DNA of 64,000 nucleotides. Source: JADLHS01 sp964553795 (GTDB lineage Bacteria; Verrucomicrobiota; Verrucomicrobiia; Limisphaerales; JADLHS01). The stretch covers positions 1 to 64,000 of the forward strand of contig CAZKMR010000002.1 in assembly GCA_964553795.1 (NCBI GenBank). The letters are read 5' to 3'. A program made the position numbers and the translations under genes. Shown here one piece after another: positions 15,000-22,446 of this stretch (positions are counted from its first letter, which is position 1; each line of letters opens with the position of its first letter). Under the pieces are notes generated by a model, which searched no databases, had not been told where the DNA came from, and saw only the letters and a list, made by a program, of their open reading frames with translations.

Positions 15000-15344
15000 T
15001 CAAACCCGGGCTCGAAGCAGCTGCGGCTCGTGCCATGCCCGGCTCGCACGTCGGCGTTCTGCCTGAGCCGCTTGCCACGCGTCGAGCGATTGCACCTTTT
15101 CCAGCGCCAGGCTCGGGAAGACGAGCTGCGGATATTGGGTTTGCCACGCGAGCGCCTCGGCTTCGTTCAACGCCAACCGCACCAACCGCTCTGGGCCCGT
15201 GAACCGCGCCCGCGCCTCGTCGTAAATGCTCGCCCGCACCGTCGCCAACTTCGCAAGCAGCTTTTGGCACGACGACGCACACACCGCTCGCAATGATCTG
15301 TTGCCTCGCCCTGTTCTCACTTCACTCGTTATTGTCGCGTTCAT
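15000..15344 (-). CDS. conserved hypothetical protein in the Rrf2-thioredoxin unit
   Basis: 114 residues from the ATG at 15342-15344, chosen because AAAGGAA stands about seven bases upstream; a Met two codons earlier and a longer frame reaching back over the operator are less likely. No signal peptide or membrane segment. The N-terminal part is basic with two Cys (CASSC); the central part is helical and charged, with ALNEAEALAWQTQYPQLVFP as the most distinctive stretch. I do not recognise a characterised family. Position between an Rrf2 regulator with its operator and trxA suggests a role in redox or metal stress, by context only. Confidence 0.7.
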   Translation of the reverse strand: MNATITSEVRTGRGNRSLRAVCASSCQKLLAKLATVRASIYDEARARFTGPERLVRLALNEAEALAWQTQYPQLVFPSLALEKVQSLDAWQAAQAERRRASRAWHEPQLLRARV

Positions 15345-15365
15345 TCTCATTTCCTTTCGCCATGA

Positions 15366-15384
15366 TGTAACAACATTTGTTACA
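15366..15384. promoter_or_regulatory. candidate Rrf2 operator 1, upstream of the small gene/trxA
   Basis: TGTAACAA-N3-TTGTTACA, a perfect palindrome with 8-base arms in a 19-base site. On the minus strand it lies between a TTGAAC -35-like hexamer (15390-15395) and the start of the small gene, in the place of the promoter spacer. A second site of the same geometry precedes the Rrf2 gene. Confidence 0.65.
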
Positions 15385-15405
15385 TTTACGTTCAAAAAAA
15401 TTTTC

Positions 15406-15852
15406 TTACCGCTGCTTTTTCTCATTACACACCCCGGAAGCCTTCACGGCTTCGATCAAGCCGGCCAGCGTCGTTTTTGCCAAATCCTGCTCCAGTGCGC
15501 GTTGCGCCGAGGCAAAAACTTTTTCCAGTTCCGCCCGAATACAATGTCCCACCGGACATGCCTCATTTGGTTTGCGACTTGGTTTGGCAAATGCCTCCTC
15601 TGCTTCCACCGCGCGATAGATTTCAGCCAAATTAATGCGCGCCGGGGACCGGCTGAGTCGCGAACCCGACCCGGCGCCCTTGCCGGTCTCCACCAATCTG
15701 GCCCGCTGCAATGCCAGTAACAGCCGGCGAATGATCACGGGATTCGTGTTAACGCTGCTGGCCAACAACGCCGACGTCACCCGATCTCCATCCTTGTAAG
15801 CCAGGACGGTCAGGACGTGCACGGCCATTGCAAAACGGCAACTCGTTCTCAT
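15406..15852 (-). CDS. Rrf2-family transcriptional regulator
   Basis: 148 residues. The winged helix-turn-helix begins FAMAVHVLTVLAYKDGDRVT, with SALLASSVNTNPVIIRRLLL as the recognition part and a Gly-rich wing (GKGAGSGSRLSRS). The C-terminal helical region has a Cys-Pro-Val-Gly-His-Cys motif and a further Cys near the end. The three-Cys iron-sulfur pattern of IscR is not clearly matched; the layout resembles the YwnA-like branch, which can sense redox state through thiols. Its own promoter and that of the downstream small gene/trxA contain matching palindromes, so it probably represses both. The divergent lysine transaminase gene lies upstream. Confidence 0.9.
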   Translation of the reverse strand: MRTSCRFAMAVHVLTVLAYKDGDRVTSALLASSVNTNPVIIRRLLLALQRARLVETGKGAGSGSRLSRSPARINLAEIYRAVEAEEAFAKPSRKPNEACPVGHCIRAELEKVFASAQRALEQDLAKTTLAGLIEAVKASGVCNEKKQR

Positions 15853-15864
15853 AACAACGAACGA

Positions 15865-15893
15865 ATGGTAACCCTACTTGTTACACTTGTCAA
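15865..15893 (-). promoter_or_regulatory. Rrf2 gene promoter with overlapping operator 2
   Basis: On the minus strand TTGACA (15888-15893), a 17-base spacer and TACCAT (15865-15870) form a sigma-70 promoter 12 bases before the start codon. The palindrome GGTAACCC-N3-TTGTTACA (15867-15885) fills the spacer and part of the -10. The right half is identical to operator 1. This placement predicts autorepression. Confidence 0.65.
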
Positions 15894-16095
15894 CATGTGT
15901 GAAAAACTTTTTTCGCCGGGTTACCCAACCTGTTTGTGCCCCCGCCCTGCTCGGATTCCGCCGCGGCGCGATCGTCCTTGGGTGACAATTGATGTCCCCA
16001 ATAATTTTCGGTTCTGATTTCCGCTCAAACCGGCATTTCCCTTGAAGCCAAAAAATCACGCCCTTATTGTCGCTAGCGGGATGACACACGGAGCT

Positions 16096-17466
16096 ATGAC
16101 AATCACTGAAACGAAATCCAACAACACGCGCGTCAGTCAGATGTCGGTCGCGCCGATGCCCCCGGGTCAGGTTTTGCCAACCCTGGAGCAGCATATTCTC
16201 ATGGACGGCTTCAAGCTGATCTTCGATGTCGACAAAAGTCGCGGCGCACATTTCGTCGATGCTGCCTCGGGTCGGGAGTATATCGACCTCTACGGTTTTT
16301 ACGCGTCGCAACCGATTGGTTACAACCATCCGCACTTCAGTAAGCCCGAAGTGCAAGCCGACTTGCTCCGCGCCGCCAAGGTAAAAGTCGCCAATGCCGA
16401 CGTTTATACGCCACAATACGCCACCTTTGTCGAAACCTTCGCCCGCGTCATCGCGCATCCCCTGCTCCCGCGCTATTTCTTCATTGAGGGTGGCGCGCTG
16501 GCAGTTGAAAATGCCATCAAAGCCGCCATGGACTGGAAGGTGCGCAAGAACATTGCCGCCGGTCACGGCGAACGCGGCACGGAAATCATTCATTTCCGCC
16601 ATGCCTTCCACGGTCGCTCGGGTTACACGATGAGCCTGACCAATACCGATCCCAAAAAGGTCGCGTACTTCGCCAAGTTCCCATGGCCGCGCATCAGTTC
16701 GCCGATGATTAACTTCGCGTTGAACGGCGCCCAGCGGATTGAAGACGTGAAAGCGAAGGAGAAAGTTGCGCTCCAGGAAATTCACGATGTCTTGAAACTG
16801 AAGGCCGTGGATATCGCAGCCATCATTATCGAGCCGATCCAAGGCGAAGGTGGCGACAACCATTTCCGTCCGGAATTCCTGCAAGCTCTACGGCGCATTG
16901 CGGATGAATATGATCTCCTCCTGATCTTCGACGAAGTGCAATCCGGCATGGGCATTACCGGCAAACGCTGGGCGTGCGAACATTACGGCGTCGTGCCGGA
17001 CCTGATTTCGTTCGGCAAGAAATCGCAGGTTTGCGGCGTCATGGCCGGGCCGCGACTGGATGAGGTCCAGGACAATTGCTTCCGCCTGCCGAGTCGCATC
17101 AGTTCGACCTGGGGCGGAAATTTCACCGATTACGTGCGTTCAACGCATTACCTGCGAGTCTATGAACAGGAACAACTCGTCGAGAACGCTCGCGTTCAAG
17201 GCGACAAATTCCTGTCCGGTTTGAGCGACCTTGCCCAGCGCAATGCGCTCGTCACCGCTCCGCGGGGCCGCGGGTTGATGTTGGCGTTCGATCTGCCGGA
17301 CACCACCCGCCGCGACGCTTTCTGGCGCGGCTGTTATGAATTGGGCCTGCTGGTCATTCGTTCCGGCGAACGCTCGATCCGTTTGCGGCCGGTGCTCGAC
17401 GTGAAGGACGACATTATCGAGCAGTCGCTCAGAATCATGAATGATGAATGTCACAAACTGGCGTAA
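16096..17466 (+). CDS. lat: L-lysine 6-transaminase
   Basis: About 456 residues from the ATG at 16096; an ATG at 16081 and a TTG at 16042 are in frame and cannot be excluded, as no start has an ideal ribosome binding site. It is a class III PLP aminotransferase. Family-typical stretches of lysine 6-transaminase are YFFIEGGALAVENAIKAAMD, HFRHAFHGRSGYTMSLTNTD, IIEPIQGEGGDNHF, LIFDEVQSGMGITG and the PLP Lys in SFGKKSQVCG. It moves the epsilon-amino group of lysine to 2-oxoglutarate, giving 2-aminoadipate 6-semialdehyde. The next gene encodes the dehydrogenase for that product, so the pair degrades lysine. Confidence 0.9.
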   Translation: MTITETKSNNTRVSQMSVAPMPPGQVLPTLEQHILMDGFKLIFDVDKSRGAHFVDAASGREYIDLYGFYASQPIGYNHPHFSKPEVQADLLRAAKVKVANADVYTPQYATFVETFARVIAHPLLPRYFFIEGGALAVENAIKAAMDWKVRKNIAAGHGERGTEIIHFRHAFHGRSGYTMSLTNTDPKKVAYFAKFPWPRISSPMINFALNGAQRIEDVKAKEKVALQEIHDVLKLKAVDIAAIIIEPIQGEGGDNHFRPEFLQALRRIADEYDLLLIFDEVQSGMGITGKRWACEHYGVVPDLISFGKKSQVCGVMAGPRLDEVQDNCFRLPSRISSTWGGNFTDYVRSTHYLRVYEQEQLVENARVQGDKFLSGLSDLAQRNALVTAPRGRGLMLAFDLPDTTRRDAFWRGCYELGLLVIRSGERSIRLRPVLDVKDDIIEQSLRIMNDECHKLA

Positions 17467-17574
17467 CGCATCGATACAGACACCTTCATTCATGTGCCGG
17501 CCTTTGCCACCAATACTCCTTTGATCTAAGCTGGCGGAGAAATCACTGATTAATCGCGATTGTCACCTGAGAAC

Positions 17575-19131
17575 ATGGCTAAACCTGCAACGAAATCCAA
17601 ATCCTCGAACGCGACGCAGACCTTGCGAAAGCTGGGACTCGGCGCAATCAATCCCGGCGTCTTTGACGGCACGTGGTCTGGTTCGGGCAAAGTGCTCGAA
17701 AGTTTTTCCCCCAATGACGGTAAACTCCTTGCCTCGGTGCGCACGGCGTCAGTCGCTGAATATGAGTGCGCCGTTAAACGCGCGGCCAATGCCTTTGCCA
17801 AATGGCAGAAGATTCCCGCGCCCAAACGCGGCGACCTTGTCCGCCAACTGGGCGATGCATTGCGCGCCGCAAAAGAAGACCTGGGCATGCTTGTTACCTT
17901 GGAAGCCGGCAAGATCATCGCCGAAGGTCAGGGCGAAGTGCAGGAGATGATTGATATTTGCGACTTCGCGACCGGCTTGTCCCGCCAGCTTTACGGTCTC
18001 ACCATCGCGAGCGAACGCCCAAATCATCGCATGATGGAACAATGGCATCCGCTCGGCGTCGTGGGCATTGTGACGGCCTTTAATTTTCCGGTCGCCGTTT
18101 GGGCCTGGAACACTGCGTTGGCCGCGGTTTGCGGCGACGCGACCGTCTGGAAACCTTCGAGTCTCACACCGCTCACGGCGATTGCCACCATCAAGATTGC
18201 GGAGAAAGTTTGTCGTGCTAACGACGTCGATCCCGCCATCTTCACGCTTATCATCGGCGATGGCGCCACCGTCGGCCAACGCCTGCTCGACGATCCGCGC
18301 GTGCCGCTGATTTCCGCCACCGGCTCATCCAAAATGGGTGTGCGCGTCGCCGAATCTGTCGGACGCCGTTTCGGCAAAACTATTCTCGAACTCGGCGGCA
18401 ACAACGCCATCATCGTCGCCCCCAGCGCCGATTTGGAACTGGCCACGCGCGCGATTTTGTTCGGCGCCGTCGGCACCGCCGGTCAACGTTGCACCACCAC
18501 GCGCCGTATCATCGTGCATGAATCCATTCGCGACACGCTGGTGAAACGATTGCGCTCGGCCTATCAGCAAGTTCAGATTGGAAATCCGGCCACGGCTGGG
18601 ACGCTGTGCGGTCCGCTGATCAATCAGGATGCCGTCTCCGAGATGCAAACAGCGCTCCAACGGGTCCAAGCGGAAGGCGGCCGCATTCTGTATGGCGGCG
18701 AGCCGTTGTCCGGTGCGAAATATCCGGGCGGCTGCTATGTGCGCCCGTGCATCGTCGCCGCGAAACACGACATGAAAATGGTGTACACGGAGACATTCGC
18801 GCCGATTCTTTATGTCATTCCTTATCGCGACTTCGCCGATGCCATCGCCTACAACAATGAAGTGCCGCAAGGATTGAGTTCCGCGATCTTTACAAACGAC
18901 ATGCGTGAGGCAGAACTGTTCGTCTCCGCCTGTGGCAGCGATTGCGGCATTGCCAACGTGAACATCGGCACGAGCGGCGCAGAGATTGGCGGCGCGTTTG
19001 GCGGTGAAAAGGAAACCGGCGGCGGCCGCGAAAGCGGAAGCGATTCCTGGAAAGCCTACATGCGCCGGCAAACCGCCACCATCAATTACGGGACGGAGTT
19101 GCCGCTCGCGCAAGGGATTCAGTTTGGTTGA
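17575..19131 (+). CDS. aldehyde dehydrogenase, ALDH7-like (2-aminoadipate semialdehyde dehydrogenase)
   Basis: 518 residues from the ATG at 17575; a TTG five codons earlier is possible. Motifs of the ALDH fold: GIVTAFNFPVAVWAWNTALA, NAD-binding ISATGSSKMGVRVAESVGRR, the Glu motif LELGGNNAII and catalytic Cys in GTAGQRCTTTRR. The C-terminal GTSGAEIGGAFGGEKETGGG RES is typical of ALDH7/antiquitin. It would oxidise 2-aminoadipate semialdehyde to 2-aminoadipate with NAD+, following the transaminase 109 bases upstream. The substrate rests on subfamily resemblance and neighbourhood. Confidence 0.9.
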   Translation: MAKPATKSKSSNATQTLRKLGLGAINPGVFDGTWSGSGKVLESFSPNDGKLLASVRTASVAEYECAVKRAANAFAKWQKIPAPKRGDLVRQLGDALRAAKEDLGMLVTLEAGKIIAEGQGEVQEMIDICDFATGLSRQLYGLTIASERPNHRMMEQWHPLGVVGIVTAFNFPVAVWAWNTALAAVCGDATVWKPSSLTPLTAIATIKIAEKVCRANDVDPAIFTLIIGDGATVGQRLLDDPRVPLISATGSSKMGVRVAESVGRRFGKTILELGGNNAIIVAPSADLELATRAILFGAVGTAGQRCTTTRRIIVHESIRDTLVKRLRSAYQQVQIGNPATAGTLCGPLINQDAVSEMQTALQRVQAEGGRILYGGEPLSGAKYPGGCYVRPCIVAAKHDMKMVYTETFAPILYVIPYRDFADAIAYNNEVPQGLSSAIFTNDMREAELFVSACGSDCGIANVNIGTSGAEIGGAFGGEKETGGGRESGSDSWKAYMRRQTATINYGTELPLAQGIQFG

Positions 19132-19190
19132 GCGTTCTCACTCCGGCATCGGGACTTGCCATCGGAGGCGAATCCGGGCATAGCCTTGGC

Positions 19191-20000
19191 ATGCGAACAC
19201 TATTACCAGTCCTGCTGGGAGTAACTTTGCTGGTCGCTCCAGCGCGCGCCGAAGAAAAATTGCCCTTCCTCAAAGTCGGCGTGGATTCCTACACCAACGT
19301 CACGATCACCAGCGTGACGGCGACGGATATTTACTTCACGCATGATCGGGGCATGGGCAACGCCCGCCTCAGTCGGTTATCGCCGGAATTGCAAAAACGC
19401 TTCGGCTACGAGCCGGCAAAAGCGAATGCGGCGCAGCAGAAACAAGCGGACGCCGACGCCAATTACCGCAAAAACCTCGCTGCCGAATCCGCCCGCGCCA
19501 AACAAGCGGCGAAAGCAACTCCAGCGAAAGCGACCCCACCCCCGCCCGCCGCAGAACCGGCAGACATCAAGGTGCCGCGCATCAGTGCCGCATCGTTTCT
19601 GGGCAAAGCTCCCCCGCCGATGGTGGTGAAGCAATGGCTCACGCCGCAGCCGAACACGCAGGGAAAGTTCGTGCTGATTGACTTTTGGGCGACCTGGTGC
19701 GGGCCGTGCCGCGAGTCCATTCCGCATTTGAATCGATTGCAGGCCCAGTTCAAAGATCAGTTGGTGGTGATTGGCTTGAGCAATGAAACGGAGGCCGAAG
19801 TGCGCAAAATGAAGTCACCGAAAATGGACTACGCCGTCGGCATCGATCCCGCCGGCACCATGTCCAAAGCCATGAAAGTCCGCGGAATTCCCCATGCCAT
19901 CATTATGGACCCTCAAGGCATCGTAAGATTTGAAGGTCACCCTAATTATCTGAACGCGAAAAATCTGGCCGGGCTCCTGGCCAAGTATTCCGACCAGTAA
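19191..20000 (+). CDS. TlpA-like exported thioredoxin-fold protein
   Basis: 269 residues from the ATG at 19191, chosen because it begins a clean signal peptide (MRTLLPVLLGVTLLVAPARA, cleavage after ARA). An N-terminal region of about 60 residues resembles short beta-rich SH3-like domains. A Lys/Ala-rich coil and an Ala/Pro linker (80-125) follow, then a TlpA/ResA thioredoxin domain with DFWATWCGPCRESIPHL (WCGPC at 169-173) and the cis-Pro in VRGIPHAIIMD. It probably reduces disulfides in the periplasm or on the outer face of the inner membrane. The gene lies 59 bases after the dehydrogenase gene but its role is not obviously linked. Confidence 0.88.
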   Translation: MRTLLPVLLGVTLLVAPARAEEKLPFLKVGVDSYTNVTITSVTATDIYFTHDRGMGNARLSRLSPELQKRFGYEPAKANAAQQKQADADANYRKNLAAESARAKQAAKATPAKATPPPPAAEPADIKVPRISAASFLGKAPPPMVVKQWLTPQPNTQGKFVLIDFWATWCGPCRESIPHLNRLQAQFKDQLVVIGLSNETEAEVRKMKSPKMDYAVGIDPAGTMSKAMKVRGIPHAIIMDPQGIVRFEGHPNYLNAKNLAGLLAKYSDQ

Positions 20001-20011
20001 GTCTTGCTGTC

Positions 20012-21472
20012 ATGGCCGTCCAGAATCGCATCGTCAAAATCCAGAAGCGTAATCGCGCGTTGGTTCGCTTCGATGAAGCTCGCATCGGCAAGGCCATCCT
20101 GCGCGCCGCCACGTCCATCGGCGGCTTTGAGCAGGATTTTCAGCCGGGCATCAATGACAAATTGTTCTCGATGTGCGGCACCGACGAGCATCTGGCGGAA
20201 TTCCTCAGCGACGCCGTCGTCGTCTGCTTGAACGGCGATCCGCATCATCTCATCTCCAACTTCCCGCCGACGATTGAGACGATTCAGGACGAAGTGTTGC
20301 ACGTGCTGCGCAGCTACGGCTTCCAGAACACCGCAGACGCCTACGAATGTTATCGCTGGGGCCGCCACTGGATGCGGGAAGGCGCATTGAACGCGGAGAC
20401 GTTCATGGGCAACGGATTTCCGCAGGAGCGCATGCAGGAGAACCTGACCTGGGCGAAAACGCATAACGTTCACACCGTCGCCGGAATCAACGACGCCATT
20501 CGCGCAGGAAAAATCAAAACCATCGTGGCCGATTCGCTCGCGCGCTATGAACAATCCCTCGACGCGGCGGCGGCCAAAGTGTTGGAGCGAATCAACAACG
20601 GCGACAAGCTGCGCATGATGTGGGTGAGCGGCCCGAGTTCCTCCGGCAAAACCACGACGACGGTGAAACTCACGCAACGATTGGAGAAACAAGGGCTGCG
20701 GTTCTTGATGCTCAATCTGGACGATTACTTCTGGTCGCTCGTCGAACATCCCACCGATTGGATCAACGATCGCAACTACGAAACGCCGGAGGCGCTCGAC
20801 ATTCAATTACTGAATCATCACCTGCAACTGCTGCTCGAAGGCCAGACGATCGAAAAACCGATCTACAGTTTCAAGGAGGGGCGTCGCGCCGGCTCGAAGC
20901 AAGTGCGACTCGAATCCGATCAAATTCTGTTGCTCGATTGTCTGCATGGTTTGTATCCACCGATCACCGAAGGCATCGACGCCAGCGCCCAGTTTCGGCT
21001 CTACATTGAAACCCAGAACATGCTGTACGAAGGTGACGGCAGCGCCAAGCGACTCACGAAATTCACGGATGTGCGGCTGATTCGTCGGATGTTGCGCGAT
21101 GCGTTGTATCGCAATCACAGTCCGCTCAAAACGATTCTGCACTGGCATTACGTACGCGCCGGCGAATTGTTCAGCATCATTCCGCTGCAAGGCATTGCCG
21201 ATCACGTCGTCAACGGCGGTTTCCCGTTCGATTTGCCGGCGCTCAAACCGTTCTTCTCCGGGGCGGACAGCTTGATGCCGCGCGAAGACGACTTCAGGAG
21301 TTACGCCGGGTTTCTGGATGCCAAACTTCGTTACCATCGCGTGAAAGCCCTGCTCGAATCCGTCACCGGTTTGAGCCGCGAGGAAGTGGCCCGACACGAT
21401 CTCATTCCGGGGGACGCGGTCATTCGCGAATTCGTCGGCGGCAGTACGATTCAAATTCCCCACAATGAATAA
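20012..21472 (+). CDS. ATP-cone domain fused to a uridine kinase-like P-loop kinase
   Basis: 486 residues. The first ~115 form an ATP-cone (VKIQKRNRALVRFDEARIGK, then EVLHVLRSYGFQNTADAYECYR), known as the dATP/ATP-sensing regulatory module of ribonucleotide reductase and NrdR. From about 200 comes a P-loop kinase of the uridine kinase/phosphoribulokinase class: WVSGPSSSGKTTTTVKL (207-214 P-loop), LNLDDYFWS with the catalytic Asp and the ILLLDCLHGLYP strand. It probably phosphorylates uridine/cytidine or a related hydroxyl substrate under allosteric nucleotide control. It starts 11 bases after the TlpA-like gene. The domain pairing is the notable point. Confidence 0.85.
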   Translation: MAVQNRIVKIQKRNRALVRFDEARIGKAILRAATSIGGFEQDFQPGINDKLFSMCGTDEHLAEFLSDAVVVCLNGDPHHLISNFPPTIETIQDEVLHVLRSYGFQNTADAYECYRWGRHWMREGALNAETFMGNGFPQERMQENLTWAKTHNVHTVAGINDAIRAGKIKTIVADSLARYEQSLDAAAAKVLERINNGDKLRMMWVSGPSSSGKTTTTVKLTQRLEKQGLRFLMLNLDDYFWSLVEHPTDWINDRNYETPEALDIQLLNHHLQLLLEGQTIEKPIYSFKEGRRAGSKQVRLESDQILLLDCLHGLYPPITEGIDASAQFRLYIETQNMLYEGDGSAKRLTKFTDVRLIRRMLRDALYRNHSPLKTILHWHYVRAGELFSIIPLQGIADHVVNGGFPFDLPALKPFFSGADSLMPREDDFRSYAGFLDAKLRYHRVKALLESVTGLSREEVARHDLIPGDAVIREFVGGSTIQIPHNE

Positions 21473-21533
21473 GCTGGCGGCACTTCCCGCACTCGCCACA
21501 GCCGCCCTCGCGCGTTAAGCTGGCGACCGCATT

Positions 21534-22436
21534 ATGGCTGACGCGGATGTGATTCATTATTTCAACCGGTACACGCAACACGTGGAACAGGAGCAGGTCT
21601 ATGGCGCCGGTTGGATGCGCTGGACGTACTGCAATCCGTTTGGCCGACTGGCGCTCGATGCGCTCGTTAAACGCCCGATCTTTTCGCAGTGGTACGGCTG
21701 GCGCATGAACCGCCCGTTCAGCCGCCGCAAAGTGCTGCCGTTCATCAACACCTATCGCGTGGACGTCAACGAATTCGCCGATCCGCCCGAGTCCTTTCGC
21801 ACCTTCAACGAGTTTTTTTATCGCCGGCTGAAACCCACCGTGCGCCCGGTGGACATGGACGCAAAGGCGGTGGTCTTTCCGGCGGACGCGCGCCATCTCG
21901 GTTTTCCGGTCGCGTCGGAAATCAAAGGCGTTTTTGTCAAAGGTCAGCGTTTCAATCTGGAACAATTATTGGGCGACGCTGAACTCGCCGCGCGCTATGC
22001 CCATGGCACAGTGGTGTTATCACGGCTTTGCCCGGTGGATTATCATCGCTTCCATTTTCCCGCGGCGGGCCACGCTTCCGCCACGCGAGTGCTCAACGGT
22101 CCGCTGTATTCCGTCAATCCCATCGCTCTGCGCCGCAATCTTTCCTACCTCTGGCAAAATCGGCGCACGCTCGCCACGCTGCGAACCGAACAGTTCGGTC
22201 CGGTATTATTGATGGAGATTGGCGCCACGAACGTTGGCTCCGTGATTCAAACGTATCGCCCAGACAGCCCCGTTGCCAAAGGCGATGAGAAGGGATACTT
22301 CGCGTTTGGCGGTAGCTCCACGCTCTTGTTGTTCGAGCCGGAACGCATTCGCCTGGCCGAGGATTTAGTCGAACAAAGCCGCCAATGTCGCGAACTTTAC
22401 GCGCACGTCGGCGACCGGCTCGGCGTCGCCTGCTGA
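21534..22436 (+). CDS. psd: phosphatidylserine decarboxylase
   Basis: 300 residues. It shows the family course RTFNEFFYRRLKPTVRPVD, FPADARHLGFP, FNLEQLLGD, the conserved LSRLCPVDYHRFHFP, and the autocleavage region as FGGSSTLLLF near residue 265, where the Ser becomes the pyruvoyl group. The site is GSS rather than the more common LGST, a variation seen in the class II branch. It removes CO2 from phosphatidylserine to give phosphatidylethanolamine at the inner membrane. It is followed at ten bases by a convergent gene. No unusual features otherwise. Confidence 0.94.
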   Translation: MADADVIHYFNRYTQHVEQEQVYGAGWMRWTYCNPFGRLALDALVKRPIFSQWYGWRMNRPFSRRKVLPFINTYRVDVNEFADPPESFRTFNEFFYRRLKPTVRPVDMDAKAVVFPADARHLGFPVASEIKGVFVKGQRFNLEQLLGDAELAARYAHGTVVLSRLCPVDYHRFHFPAAGHASATRVLNGPLYSVNPIALRRNLSYLWQNRRTLATLRTEQFGPVLLMEIGATNVGSVIQTYRPDSPVAKGDEKGYFAFGGSSTLLLFEPERIRLAEDLVEQSRQCRELYAHVGDRLGVAC

Positions 22437-22446
22437 CGCGCGCGCC

